Source: CAVTYH01 sp963773875 (GTDB lineage: Bacteria; Planctomycetota; Planctomycetia; Pirellulales; JADZDJ01). Taken from it: a DNA stretch of 64,000 nucleotides. Below are positions 1 through 12,035 of the stretch, one piece after another. The notes under the pieces are model-generated. The model did no database searches. It saw nothing but the letters and a program-made list of their open reading frames with translations, and was not told where the DNA came from. The stretch's first letter is position 1, and every line of letters begins with the position of its first letter. The stretch lies in assembly GCA_963773875.1 (NCBI GenBank), contig CAVZCV010000019.1, positions 62,001 through 126,000 on the forward strand. Reading direction: 5' to 3'. Both the position numbers and the translations under genes were made by a program.

Positions 1-2
1 TA

Positions 3-2485
3 CTTTCGCATCCTGTGGTGGTACTGCGTGCGCCGACCGGGGCGGGCAAGACGACACGTGTTCCACCCGCGCTACTTGATGCCGGTTTGGCGGTCGGCAA
101 GCAGATTGTAATGCTGGAGCCGCGGAGGCTTGCGGCACGGGCGGCCGCGGCGCGAATATCGGCAGACGCGGTACGCCGCTAGGCGAAACAATTGGCTATG
201 AAGTGCGGTTTGATCGGCGATCGAGCGGACGTACGAAAATTCTCGCGGTCACTGACGGCGTGTTTGTGCGGATGCTGGCCGACGATCCCTTTCTCGAACG
301 CGTCGGCAACGTGCTCTTCGATGAATTTCACGAACGGAATTTAGATAGCGACCTGGCGCTGGCCATGGTTCGCCGCGTGCAGCGCGAAGTGCGGCCGGAT
401 CTGAAGATCGTCGTCATGTCGGCGACACTCGATTCCCGGCCGATAGCAAATTACTTCGATGGAGCTCCCATTGTCGAAAGTTCAGGCCGTCTGTTTCCGG
501 TTGAGATTGAATATGCGATCAGCGATTCGATGACGCCCATCCATGCGCAAGCTGCCGAGGCGACATCGCGCTTACTTGATCGCACCAAGGGCGACGTGCT
601 CGTGTTCTTGCCGGGCGTCGGAGAAATTCGCCGTACAGCCGAGGAATTGATCACCGTTGCGGAACAGCAATCTCTCGCCCTCATGGAACTGTACGGCGAT
701 TTGCCACTGGAGCGTCAACAAGCAGTGCTTTCTATGGCCGATCGCCGCAAAGTGGTGCTGGCCACGAATGTGGCCCAAACGAGCGTCACCATCGAAGGCA
801 TCACCGGGGTGGTCGATACGGGCTGGGCGCGAGTTCAAAGGCGCGATTCGACTTCGGGCCTTAATCGGTTGGAGCTCGAGCGCATTTCCAAAGCGGCCGC
901 TGACCAGCGCGCCGGTCGCGCCGGCCGCACGGCGCCAGGTGTCTGTTTACGACTTTGGACTCGCCCACAACATCAGCATTTGCGGGAGTTCGATGAGCCG
1001 GAAATTCGCCGCGTCGATTTGGCAGGGCCTGTGCTGCAATTGATGGCATGGGGTGAGGCCGACATTACGGCCTTGCAATGGTTCGAGCCGCCGAGTGTTG
1101 ACGCCGTCGAATCGGCGAAAGCTCTGCTGCGAATGTTGGGGGCAATAGATGACCGCGGCGTGACGACGCTCGGCAGGTCGATGGCCAAGATGCCCGTTCA
1201 TCCGCGCATTGCGCGTCTAATCGCCGAAGGAGCGCGGCTTGGCTATCCGCGCGAGGCCGCGTTGCTCGGAGCAATGCTGTCGGAGCGTGATGTGTTTGAG
1301 CGACAATCGCCGGGCCGCAATCAACGCCCCAAACGGACTTCGGACTCCGACGTACTGGATCGACTCGCCGCATTGCAAAGTTTTGAGCTTGGTCGGGCAA
1401 TGGCATCGAATTTCGGTCGCGTTAATGCCGGCGCCGCGAAGTTCGTGCTGCGTGCGCGCGATCAGTTATTGCGATTGCTTGATGGCGAACGAATGAAGTG
1501 TGGCGAATTGTCTTCGATGACATCCGTTGATGTTGATGACGCCTTGAAACGTACCTTGGCTGTCGCATATCTTGACCGATTGGCGCGACGTCGAGAGATG
1601 GGTAGCCGTCAAGCGCTCATGATTGGTGGCCGCGGTGTCCGGCTTGCAGATTCATCTGCGGTAACTGCACCGCTCTTTGTGTGCGTGGAAATTCAAAAGT
1701 TGGAAGGGCGAGAGTCGCTCGTACAGCTAGCTTCCGCGGTAAACGTTGAATGGTTGCCGACTGACTTGCTGTCGTCTGCCACCGATGTGGAATTCGATCC
1801 AACCCGAGAGCGGGTTGTCGCTGTCCGCCGAATGCGCGTTGGAGATCTCGTCATCGCAGAAGCGGCGACCAATATTCCCTCGGTATCCGAAGCAAGCGAC
1901 GTTCTACTTCGCGAGGCGAGAGCCCGGCTCGACGTAAACAGCATCCTCGATGAAGACGGCCGCAATTTTCTAAATCGCGTTTCGTTTTTATCGAGCGCGA
2001 TGCCCAAACTTAAGCTGCCGAACTGGAACGAGGAATCGCTGCAAGCGTTGCTGCCCGACATTTGCCGCGGATGCACTTCGTTCACCGAACTTCGACGGGC
2101 GCCAATCACTCGATTGCTGAAGGAAAAGTTAAGCGGGAATCAATTGGCTGCACTGATCCGCGACGCTCCGGAAAAAATCACGGTGCCCAGCGGTAGTCAA
2201 ATCGCCCTGCAGTATGAGGCCGACAAACCGCCCGTTTTGGCGGTTCGCATTCAAGAGATTTTTGGAATGCGCGAAACGCCGCGCGTGGCAGGTGGACGTG
2301 TACCGGTTTTGCTGCATATACTCGCGCCGAATTACCGGCCCCAGCAAATAACGGCTGACCTGGCAAGTTTCTGGCGAACGACGTATCACGATGTCCGTAA
2401 AGAACTGCGCCGTCGATATCCGAGGCACGCCTGGCCGGATGATCCGTTGACGGCACCTCCCGAGCGGCGGCCGCAGCGAAGGTAG
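3..2485 (+). CDS. hrpB: ATP-dependent helicase HrpB (5' partial, one frameshift)
   Basis: DEAH-type ATP-dependent RNA helicase of the HrpB family. The window opens inside the gene: frame 3 encodes the Walker A segment APTGAGKTT (about nt 30-56) and the LEPRRLAAR motif, so only about 20 N-terminal residues are missing. That frame stops at nt 181, while the rest continues in another frame from about nt 170. One base missing near nt 165-170 would give ...ARISAERGTPLGETIGYEVRFD, the normal HrpB continuation. The remainder has the DEFHERN helicase box, SATLDS, QRAGRAGR motif VI and the long C-terminal HrpB region, and total length (about 815 aa) fits the family. The GTG at nt 203 is only an artefact of the frameshift, not a start. 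Substrate in this organism is unknown. Confidence 0.9.
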
Positions 2486-2770
2486 TTGCATTTGCGCTTC
2501 GATGGTGAGGCACGTTGGCAAAAAGCAACGCGAGTCAATCGCGCGAGACGCGCGCGGCGCGCCTGCCACAACCTCTTCGCAAGGGGGAGAAGAATTTGAC
2601 AGGCTGGAATCTGTGACGAAGAGTTTCATTAACCCTTGTTAGTTGAACTCTCGATCAGGCAAGCGCTCCTTGTCACGCTTGATCGCACGACACTTATCCC
2701 AACGATTGTTAAGGCGACACCGTCGACGTGCTGTGTGGCATGTCGATGGCGTATCCGACATGAGGCCCAA
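2486..2770. other. Intergenic region, nothing recognised
   Basis: No coding region, terminator or repeat that I can support lies between hrpB and the TadG-like gene. Frames open here lack a ribosome binding site and family features. Confidence 0.5.
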
Positions 2771-4574
2771 ATGAAATCTGGCAGTGTTGCTCCAAGCTCA
2801 AATCTCAAATATCCAAATCGCAATCGCAGAAACAGACCGCTGAATGATCGTTCGCGCCGCGCCGCGATAACCGTGTTAGCAGCGGTATTCATGGTAGTGA
2901 TGCTTGGCTTTGTAGCTTTTGGCATCGATGTTGGCTACATGGCAGTCGTCAAAACGCAGCTCCAAAATGCGGCTGATAGCGCAGCAATGGCGGCCGCGGC
3001 CAACATGGGTGGTACGCAAGCCAACATGATTTCGTCGGCCCAGCAATTCGCAGGTTATCACATGGCCGGTGGCGCAAAGGTTAATCTGGTCTCAACCGAC
3101 ATTCAATACGGCACATGGGATAGCAACGCGCGAACGTTTACCAGCAGTAGTTCGGCGGGGAATGCGATCAAGGTGACGGCTCGTCGCGATAATGCCACCG
3201 GGGCGAACAAAACTTTTTTCGGCCGGATTCTTGGTGTCAACACCTTTAACCTTTCAGCTTCAGCTGTGGCGCTGAGGCAACCCGCGCGATATCTGCTTCG
3301 TCGTCGACCTGTCTGGTTCAATGAATGACGACACCAGTACCGGTTATGGCAGCTCGGCGTCGTTTCGAAGTTCCGGGTATACGAGCATCTATAACGCGAT
3401 GATGCAGCAGATGTACAACGACTTTAACTTCGGTACCTATCCGGGCACGTCACAAACAGTAGGACAGAACATTGGAGCCACAAGTTGGAATAATCTTTGC
3501 TCTGCCACCGGGCCGCTGAGCAAATCGTCCGTGACAGTTTTGGGAATTACCATCCCCATTCCCAGTCAGTACAAAATTCTCAGCACCGATTCATCCAGCA
3601 CGCGCCAAACCAAAGCCTACAAATGGGTCATCGATAAACAAATTGCCACAATCATGGCCAATGTGAAGCCGGTGCCGAATAGTGCCACTAGCTCCAGTTA
3701 CAATTACTGGCAATCTTATATTTCAGACATCAATAGTAACGGCGGCGTCATCGGCTACCGCAGTTACCTAACATGGCTACAAGATGCCGGCGGACGCGAT
3801 CAATTGGTCGATGGTTCGCAGTATGGTCAGATTTCGGTCAATAGCCCGAACTGCCCGTTCCACAATGAAACGGTTGGAGGCGCCACCTTCTCGTTTCCGC
3901 CATCGGAGCAACCGACGCATGCGGAACGCCGTTCCGTGATTTCCGGATTGCAGGAAGTGCAAAACAAGAATATTTCAATCTCCGATCCGAACCAAAAAGA
4001 TTGGGTATCGATCGTCACGTTCGACAAAGTTGCCGGCACCACGGTTCGGTTGGGATTGACCAACAATTATGCCAATGCCATGCAAAGCGCGACTACCATG
4101 CAGGCGGTCGGCAACAATGGAAACAGCACGGCTACAGAAACCGGCTTAATTGCAGCCTACAACTTGATCAAGGCACAAAGCCAAGGTGGCACCGGTCGCG
4201 AGAACACCCAAAAAATTGTCGTGCTCTTGACCGACGGTGTGGCTAACTTGAAATCCAGCAGCAACGCGGCTGTCAGCACTTATCGTAGTTCACATCCAAA
4301 CTCAAACTTTTACGGCGGCAGCAGCGATTACCCTAGCGATGCAGCACTCATGCAAGCCGATGTCATGAACACCGGCCACTGGCATCTGTACGCCTTAGCG
4401 TTGGGCTTGGCCGCCGATTACGACTTTATGGATCGCATGGCACGCATGGGGAACACAGCCGACGACAATGGCAAGGCCCCACGAACCAGCGGCGATCCTT
4501 CCATGTATGAAGCAGAGATGACGGCGCTTTTGAAACAAGTGGTCGATAACCCGCAGGTTCGCCTGGTGCAATGA
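2771..4574 (+). CDS. TadG-like pilus/secretion protein with VWA domain (one frameshift)
   Basis: Membrane-anchored protein of the TadE/TadG type common in planctomycetes. The N-terminus has the RRAAITVLAAVFMVVML hydrophobic segment and the DVGYMAVVKTQLQNAADSAA signature of TadG-like proteins. After a frameshift near nt 3276 the second half carries a von Willebrand factor A domain with the MIDAS motif DLSGSMND and a later LLTDGVAN strand. Removing one C near nt 3278 joins the halves as AVALRNPRDICFVVDLSGSM, which is the usual arrangement, so it is one gene of about 600 aa. I chose ATG 2771 because the residues in front of it are not family-like. Role is inferred as surface adhesion or Flp-pilus-like assembly; no other tad genes are adjacent. 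Confidence 0.85.
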
Positions 4575-4583
4575 GCGAGGAGC

Positions 4584-5932
4584 TTATCCACCAGGCGAAC
4601 GTGCCTCGGCATTTTCCGGCAACGAGAGTTGCCGCGTATCGTCGTCAAAGGCAAACAGGTTCCCGAACCGTGCCCAGCGGACAAACGTCTGGAAGACGCG
4701 CTCATGATTTTCTTGCGGCAATCGCAGGATGATCGTCTCCTCAACAAAATCGGCATCGATCGTATGATCGGGCTGCCTCAGAATGGCGTCGTACACATCG
4801 CGGAATAACCGCAACTTCAAAAGCTGCTCGCGCCAAATTGCCTTGCGGCTGTCCAGATCTGCAGCGAGAAATTTTTTGCCGACCGCATCAAGTACCACCA
4901 GCCGCTTGGGCGTGTCGACAAACTCTAACATCTCCGCGGCGCGAACCGTATTAATGATGTCGCTGAATTCGCGGTGTGTATCCGTGGCGATGCGGAAAAT
5001 CTCTTCGCAACCACCTCGGGCATCAAGGTATTCTAACAGCCCGACAATCTCACTTGCCGTAGTAGGTGGCAATGGTTCAATCAAAGGCACACCGCTTGCT
5101 GTTGTCGGAGTCGGTTGATCGGGTAGCTCTTGCCCAGTAATCGTCGCGTGCAACTGATCGACCAGAGCCAAAAATCCCGCCGTTCGATAGTTCCGCGGCC
5201 GCGGCAATGGATTGTCGACGATCGTTCGTACCCGGCCCGGATTGGCGCTAAGGATCACAATTCGGTCGGCCATGAAGGCCACTTCTTTGATGTCATGACT
5301 GACCATCAGGATCGAGGAAGGATTCCGATCCTGCGATTCCCAAATGTCGACAATTTCCGCTCGCAAACTTTCCGCCGTGAGCGCATCGACGTGGCTGAAT
5401 GGCTCGTCCATGAACAGAATCTCTGGATCGACCGCAAGCGCTCGTGCCATTCCCACTCGCTGCTTCATGCCTCCGGAAAGTTCTCGCGGATAGGCATCCT
5501 CAAAGCCGGCCAAGCCAACCATGCGGACCACTTTTTCACGCGCTCGTGCGCTTCGGTAGCCGGCACCTCGATCGCTTCCAAAACTACGCAAATATTTTCG
5601 GAAACGGTGAACCAGGGATAGAGCGCGAAACTTTGAAACACGATCGCCGCGCCGGGATTTAAGCCTTGCAAGCGTTCGCCATGATAAAGCGCGTCCCCAC
5701 GCGCCGGTTTTATTAGACCCGCTAGAATGCGCAGGATCGTCGATTTCCCGCAACCCGATGGGCCCAACAGTGCCACGATTTCGTTCGGCCGGACATCCAG
5801 CGTGACGTTTTCTAGCACGGTGAGCGATTTGCCGTTGGGCAAAGTGAATTCATGCGTAACGTCGCGGATTCCGCAAATGGCGGCCGTGACGGACGGTACG
5901 GTCGTTGCAAGGCTCATGGATTTATTTACCAA
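4584..5932 (-). CDS. NitT/TauT-type ABC transporter ATPase with C-terminal AAA-associated domain (one frameshift)
   Basis: ATP-binding subunit of a nitrate/sulfonate/taurine-class importer. The N-terminal part shows Walker A GPSGCGKST and the Q-loop VFQSFALYPW; after a frameshift the second part has LSGGMKQR, Walker B ILFMDEPFSHVDA and the switch His in VSHDI. The shift sits in a five-A run (nt 5532-5536, plus-strand T run); one more A joins them as VKKVVRMVGLAGFEDAYPREL. The last ~170 residues form an extra domain typical of ABC ATPases with an AAA-associated C-terminal region. It follows the permease gene by a few bases, so it is the distal gene of a two-gene operon. The start may be TTG 5932 or ATG 5917. 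The transported substrate cannot be read from sequence. Confidence 0.88.
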
Positions 5933-5937
5933 GGAGA

Positions 5938-7701
5938 CTATTTACTAAGGCTGAATCGCTTTTCCGCCAGCTCGTAGAACCTTCGCCAGACGGTTCGATT
6001 GAATGCCACCACCATCACTGCCATCACCAACACGCTTGCAGCAAGCAATGGAAAATTCTCTTTTGCCGTCGCCTCGCTAATCTGCCCGCCCAAGCCGTGC
6101 GCCTCGATCACCTGACCCTTGAACGTCACATATTCGGCAACAATGCTAGCGTTCCACGCTCCGCCGGCGGCGGTAACCCAACCGGTCACAAGATAGGCAA
6201 ACACGGCGGGAAAATACAGTACGCGGAATCTTTGCCAGCGTCCGAATCGATAGCTCGTCGCTGCTTCACGCAGATCGGCGGGCAGCGCCATCGCTCCGGC
6301 AATCACATTGAACAAAATGTACCACTGCGTGCCCAAGAGCATCAGCACAATGCAACCCCAATTGAGCGACACGCCGGCAAAATTCAGCGCTGCAATCACT
6401 ACCGGAAACAACATCGGCGCCGGAAACGAGGCCGCCACCTGAACAATGGGCTGAAAGATTCGTGAGAGCCGCGGCGACAAACCAATCGCCAGTCCTGCCG
6501 GCAGCGCCCACAGAGTGCCGATAGCGGTCGACACTAAAACTCTCGCTAGGGTGAGCAGCGCGGCCAACCAGGTAGTTCCCCACTCGCCAAGCGACACTCC
6601 GGCCAGCAAGTGCAGTAACTGCCAGGCCCCGTAAATGAGCAGCGCGAGCAATGCAGCGAACGCTGTGATCGAAATAACCATTCCCCATCGATTCGATGCC
6701 GACGATTCGACCGCATCTGGCTTCGTCGCATGATGTTTTTCAATCTGCTGTTTGCGATGCGCTCGCGAAAGCACGCCATGCAGAATTCTCAGCAATCGTG
6801 AGCGCCGCAACCAATCCAGGAACCAAGACTTCATCATCGGCTGCGCGCCACCTTCTTCAACGCGGAACTTCTGCGCCCAGACCACCACTGGTCGCCACAA
6901 CAGTTGATCCAAGCCGACAATCATGACGAACATTGCCAGCGTCGCCCAAACCATGGCGTCGATGCGTCCCGCATCGACGGCTGCGGACATGTATGAGCCG
7001 ATGCCTGGCAAACGAAAATCTCGATCGCCGAGCCGGTAGGCCTCTGTGATCATTAAAAAGAACCACCCGCCCGCCATGCTCATCATGCTGTTCCATACCA
7101 GACCCATGGTTGAAAACGGCAGCTCGACCCATTTCAGTCGCTCCCACCAACTGAAACGATAAGCTGTGGCCGCTTCTTGCTGATCTTGTGGCACGGAGCG
7201 CAGCGAATGATAAAAACTGAATGTCATGTTCCACGCTTGCCCCGTGAAAATCATCAGCGTGGCTGCGAGCTCCATGCCGAAGTTGTTGGTCGGAAATGCC
7301 GCCTCAAGTGCTAATAGCAAACCTGGCAAGAACGCCAACACTGGAATGCTTTGCAGAATATCCAAGAGCGGAATCAACACCCGGCCGGCGACTTGATCCT
7401 TCGCGGCCCAGTAACCGTAAACCAGAGTGAAAGCCAGCGAAATGCAATACGCTGCTAATCCGCGTGCCAGAGAAAACAACGTGTAGCCCGGCAGCGCTGC
7501 CGGGGAAAGATCAATCTCGAAGTTCGTAACGTGCGCCGGATGCTTCCCGGTCCATTGAATCGCCAATTGAATCAGCGAAAAAACTAGACCGACAATGCCC
7601 GCCGCGACCAGCAGATCGGCAAAGTTGAATCGCCTTGCGCGATGCACGGCAGCGGTAGCACCGCCCCACGCGCGTCGCCAGATATCTTGCGGGTCGGCCA
7701 T
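5938..7701 (-). CDS. ABC transporter permease, two fused BPD_transp_1 domains
   Basis: Integral membrane permease of 587 aa containing two homologous binding-protein-dependent transport halves, each with the EAA-type cytoplasmic loop (around residues 180-190, EAATAYRFSWWERLKW, and again near 500, EAATSYRFGRWQRF). The duplication within one chain means a single gene supplies the whole translocation pore. It is followed after a few bases by the ATPase gene, so they are surely co-expressed. No periplasmic binding protein gene lies in the neighbourhood, which is unusual for an importer and leaves substrate and even direction open. ATG 7701 is the only sensible start. Confidence 0.88.
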   Translation of the reverse strand: MADPQDIWRRAWGGATAAVHRARRFNFADLLVAAGIVGLVFSLIQLAIQWTGKHPAHVTNFEIDLSPAALPGYTLFSLARGLAAYCISLAFTLVYGYWAAKDQVAGRVLIPLLDILQSIPVLAFLPGLLLALEAAFPTNNFGMELAATLMIFTGQAWNMTFSFYHSLRSVPQDQQEAATAYRFSWWERLKWVELPFSTMGLVWNSMMSMAGGWFFLMITEAYRLGDRDFRLPGIGSYMSAAVDAGRIDAMVWATLAMFVMIVGLDQLLWRPVVVWAQKFRVEEGGAQPMMKSWFLDWLRRSRLLRILHGVLSRAHRKQQIEKHHATKPDAVESSASNRWGMVISITAFAALLALLIYGAWQLLHLLAGVSLGEWGTTWLAALLTLARVLVSTAIGTLWALPAGLAIGLSPRLSRIFQPIVQVAASFPAPMLFPVVIAALNFAGVSLNWGCIVLMLLGTQWYILFNVIAGAMALPADLREAATSYRFGRWQRFRVLYFPAVFAYLVTGWVTAAGGAWNASIVAEYVTFKGQVIEAHGLGGQISEATAKENFPLLAASVLVMAVMVVAFNRTVWRRFYELAEKRFSLSK

Positions 7702-7795
7702 TCGCTCGGGTCAGGCAAATCCCACATTATGTCGACACCATGACGGCGAGGGAAGTCGCAATGAATTCGAATTTATGCTTAAGATCTCACCAAAT

Positions 7796-10700
7796 TCACA
7801 CATTATGCAACGCGCTGCCGCGCGGCATACGTTCGGCAACTGTCGAGGACGATGCATCTGCCCATAACTTTTTCCACCTCCAAGCTCGAATGCGATAAAA
7901 CAGCACCGGCAGCAACAGATCGATGATCTCATCGGAAACTAGCAAGCCACCCAGCACCGGCGCCGCCATCGGCTGCATGATTTCCGCGCCGGTGCCATGA
8001 GCCCAGAGCATCGGCGCCAGCCCAACAATGGTTGTTGTTTCCGTCAACAGCTTGGGCCGCGTACGATGTACGGCGCCATCCATGATCGCAGCGCGCAATT
8101 CGGCCAGCGAGTGAATGTTCTCCAGCCCGCCCCGACGGTCGATCGCTTCGCGCAAGTACACGAGCATCACGAGTCCACTTTGCGTTGCAAGTCCAAAGCA
8201 AGCGATGTACCCGACCCATACGGCCACCGTGAATGGGAAGCCAAACAGATATTGAAACAACATGCCTCCGGCAACAGCGCCTGGCACCGCAAGCAACAGT
8301 ACCAGCAGCGTGTCGGCGAAATCGTGATACGTGACGTACAACAAAACAAAGATTACGAGCATGACGATCGGCAGAATGATTGTCAGCGTTCGCCGAGCAT
8401 GCATCTGATGTTCAAATTCGCCCGACCATTCCAAGTACGTGCCGGCCGGCAGCTTCACTTGTTCTTCGACGACGTGACGAGCTTCATCGACAAAGCCGAG
8501 CATATCGCGATCGCGCACATTCAGTTGCACGTATGATCGAAGTAACCCGTTTTCGCTTTTGATCATCGAAGGGCCTTCGACGATGCGCACGTCGGCCACC
8601 ATCGAGAGCGGAATTTGCAGTGGTTGTGAAACGCCGATCCCGCTTGGACGAGCAGCAGTTGCAGTTGAACCTGGCGCGGTTGAACTCGAAGACGCCGTGG
8701 CGGTTGACGCGTTGCTACTTGATCCACCCATGCTGTTGCCGCCGGTCGAATCCCCGCCCGAGGAACCGCCTGGCGGGCTAATCAGCAAATTCTTCACCGA
8801 CTCCTCGTCTTCGCGGAACGCCCGTGCATAGCGAATGCGCACTGGGAAACGCTCGCGCCCCTCAACAGTTGTGGTAATGATGCGACCGCCAAGCGCGATT
8901 TCAATCACATCTTGAATGTCGCCGACGCTTAGCCCATAGCGTGCGGCTCGCTCGCGATCGATATCGATTTCTAAATAGCCTTCGCCGACGATTTGCTCCG
9001 GCGTCACATCCGCGGCGCCACGAACCTGTTTGATGGCTTCGGCAATTTGTCGCGAGGCGTGCTGGATATCTTGCAAATTCTTGCCAAACACTTTCACCCC
9101 GACTTGTGTCCGCACGCCGGTTGCCAGCATGTTGACGCGGTTGATAATCGGCTGGGTCCAAATATTGCCCCAGCCGGGCATATCGATTGTGGAGTTTAAT
9201 TCATTATTCAAGCCCTTGGTCGTCTTCTGCCAGAGGAACAATCCATCGGCGAATTCCTGTTGCAGGCTCTTCTCGAGTGTCGCAAGTTTACCATCGGCCG
9301 CGGAATCGCTTATCGACGCAATCCACAAGTTGTCTTTGATGGCATGCTCGCGAATTTGCGAGATGATCTCCTTGACATACAGTTGCGCCGCTTCGTCGAT
9401 CAATTCCCAATTCAGAGTCTTGGTGCGCGCCACCCAATCGTGATGCCGGCGAGCATCGATCTTCTGCAAAAGCTCGCCGAAGAACGATTGCGGCTGTTGG
9501 CCCACCAGATCCTGCACACTTTCCCAGACGCTGCCAATCATGCCCGGTTCCAATTTGAAGAGATTCGCATCGTGCTTCATGGCGCCCAGGGTTTCCAACC
9601 TCTGAGCGACCGCCTGCGCGAATTTCGTGGCGAGCACGATATCGGGCTGCGTGGAAAGCAGCGGCCCGAAGCTCGGCGATAATTCATTGGCAAGGTTATC
9701 GATTTCGCGTCCGTCATCTGTGCAGACAGTTTGCCATTGGCTGCCAGCAATTCGAGAACTTCCCGGGCCGCGAAGTGCGTGAGAATCGTTCCTTCTTCCG
9801 ACTCGAATTGCCCGATCCGCTCCAGCGCGCGACCTCGCATGGCGCGATCGAAATATCGTCAGCACATGCATCGTGGCGTCGTTGATGAAGTTTTTGCGGC
9901 GTGTCGGCATCGGTAATCGGCTTGAGCAAACCGTCTTCTTCGAGCGTACCGGCAGTACCCGACTCGTTTGGGCCAATCGCATCGGCGTATCGCAATTCGC
10001 GCTTTGGGCCAGTATTCGCGCGGCCGCAGATTCACGACGGTTTCCATCATGTCCGGCGGCGACGGATCGGTGGGCGTTTCAGCCCGCCCCGCCTTGCCGA
10101 CGACCGATTCCACTTCGGGAAACGTGCCGCAGCATCGCATCGCGAGCTTTCAAATCGTCGGCCGCTTCGGTGATGCTGGCCCGCGGAATGGTCACCGGCA
10201 TATCGAGAATCGTGCCTTCATCGAGCGACGGCATGAACTCGCTGCCCAGCGGCGTTAATCGCTGACCGGCCACGAGGGCCACGATCGCCAAACTGCCAAT
10301 CATCAGCGTGCGTCCGAGCCACTCGCGCGTGGCCCAAAGGCCGGAAATAAACACGACTGCCAAAACCGCACGCTGTACCAGGTCGTTTTGAATGCCGAGC
10401 GTGAACCCAAAGAGCAAAATTACCGCCGTGGTCCACACAATCGGCCAGGGATGATCCATCAGATAGTTGAGCGTAGGGCGATAGATTTCGATTACGCGTC
10501 GAACGAGCCAATTGCTCTTCCTCGTGCCGCACGCGTCCGCGAATCAGCACTGGAATGAGTGCCGGCACCAGCGTAATTGCCAAAATCGACACGCCGATCA
10601 GCGCGAAAGTTTTCGTGTATGCCAGCGGATGGAACATGCGGCCTTCCATACCGGAAAGTGCAAACACCGGCACGAATCCCAGCACCATGATCAGCATGGC

Positions 10701-12035
10701 AAAGAAGATCGGTCGCCCGACTGTTTGCAACGCAGGCTGCAGCAGATCGCGCAGTGTCGCCAGAGATGTTCGAATTTCCGAATCGCTCGTACAGCGTGTG
10801 CACGCCTTGATCGACCATCACGATCGACGGCATCGACCAGTACGCCAATCGAAATGGCAATGCCCGAGAGCGACATGATGTTCGAGGGGATGTTCAGCCA
10901 CCGCATCAGGATGAACGAGAACAGAACCGCCATCGGTAGCGTGAGGCAGATGATCAGCGCACTGCGGAAGTGCCACATCACTAAAATCACGGCGGGGCTG
11001 GCCACGATCATTTCTTCCAGCACGGTGTGAGAGACGGTGCCGATCGCCGCTTCGATCAGCCGGGTACGATCGTAAAATGGCGTAATTCGCACGCCCGTCG
11101 GGCAGGCCAGGTTGAAGCTGTACGATTTTGTCTTTGATCCGCTCGGTCACTTCCAGCGGATTTTCGCCGTAACGCATCAGCACCACGCCGCCGACGGCCT
11201 CGTTGCCATTCTTCTCCAGGCTGGTGCGGCGGGCGGCAGAGCCGAATTGCACACTAGCGACATTAGAAACGAATATCGGCGTACCGCCGACACTCTTGAC
11301 TACAATGTTTTCCACGTCTGCCAGCGATTGAATCCAACCCACGCTGCGGATCAAATATTCTGAGCCACCCTTTTGCAGCACTCGACCGCCGACGGCTGAA
11401 TTTGATTTCGCAACGGCCGAATAAAGTTCGCCCAGTGTGATCCCATAGGCCCGCAATCGATTGGGATCGACATCGATTTGATACTCGATCGGGAATCCTC
11501 CGACACTCGCCACCTCCGCCACTCCCGGAACGCTTTGCAATTGATAACGAACAAACCAATCTTGGACTGCCCGTAACCGCCCGGCATCGTATCCATCTCC
11601 CTCAACGGTGTACCAGAAAATTTGCCCCAGTGCCGTAGAATCCGGCGCGAGATACGGCTTCACACCCGTTGGCAAAAACGTTTCCGCAATGGAAAGCCGC
11701 TCTAGCACGCGATTGCGGGCAAAATAAATATCGATTTTGTCCTCGAAGATAATGTTGATCATCGAGAAGCCGAATTCGCTCGTCGCGCGAATCGCTTTCA
11801 CCCCGGCTAAGCCCTGTAGATTCACGCTCAGCGGATACGTGACTTGATCTTCCACTTCGCGCGGACTGCGGCCCATCCAATCAGCGAACACGATGACCTG
11901 ATTCTCGCTCAGATCCGGAATCGCATCGATCGGCGTGCGAACCATGGCATAAACGCCGATGACAGCCACTGCCAATGCAGATGCGATGATCACAAACGGA
12001 TTGCGAATAGAGTACGCGATGATTTTTTCAATCAT
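7796..12035 (-). CDS. cusA: CusA/CzcA-type heavy-metal efflux RND transporter (multiple frameshifts)
   Basis: Inner-membrane RND pump of the heavy-metal efflux class. The N-terminus (MIEKIIAYSIRNPF, then RTPIDAIPDLSENQVIV) and C-terminal membrane block are typical. The reading frame is broken roughly eight times, near nt 11095, 10824, 10755, 10495, 10125, 10007, 9893, 9855 and 9718. Most breaks are repaired by one base; for instance removing one G near 10824 gives VDAVIVMVDQGVHTLYERFG, and one extra A at 9893 gives TPQKNFINDATMHVL. The periplasmic part holds a long insertion (about nt 9250-9900) and a Ser/Gly/Thr/Ala-rich linker around nt 8650-8790. The start overlaps the end of the upstream adaptor gene, implying translational coupling. 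Either heavily error-ridden sequence or a recent pseudogene; I favour sequence error because similar breaks hit essential genes nearby. Confidence 0.85.

Noticed and set aside
5532..5536. Possible programmed frameshift at an A run in the ABC ATPase
   Set aside because: No slippery heptamer or downstream stimulator is needed to explain it; similar breaks occur all over the window, so sequence error is simpler.
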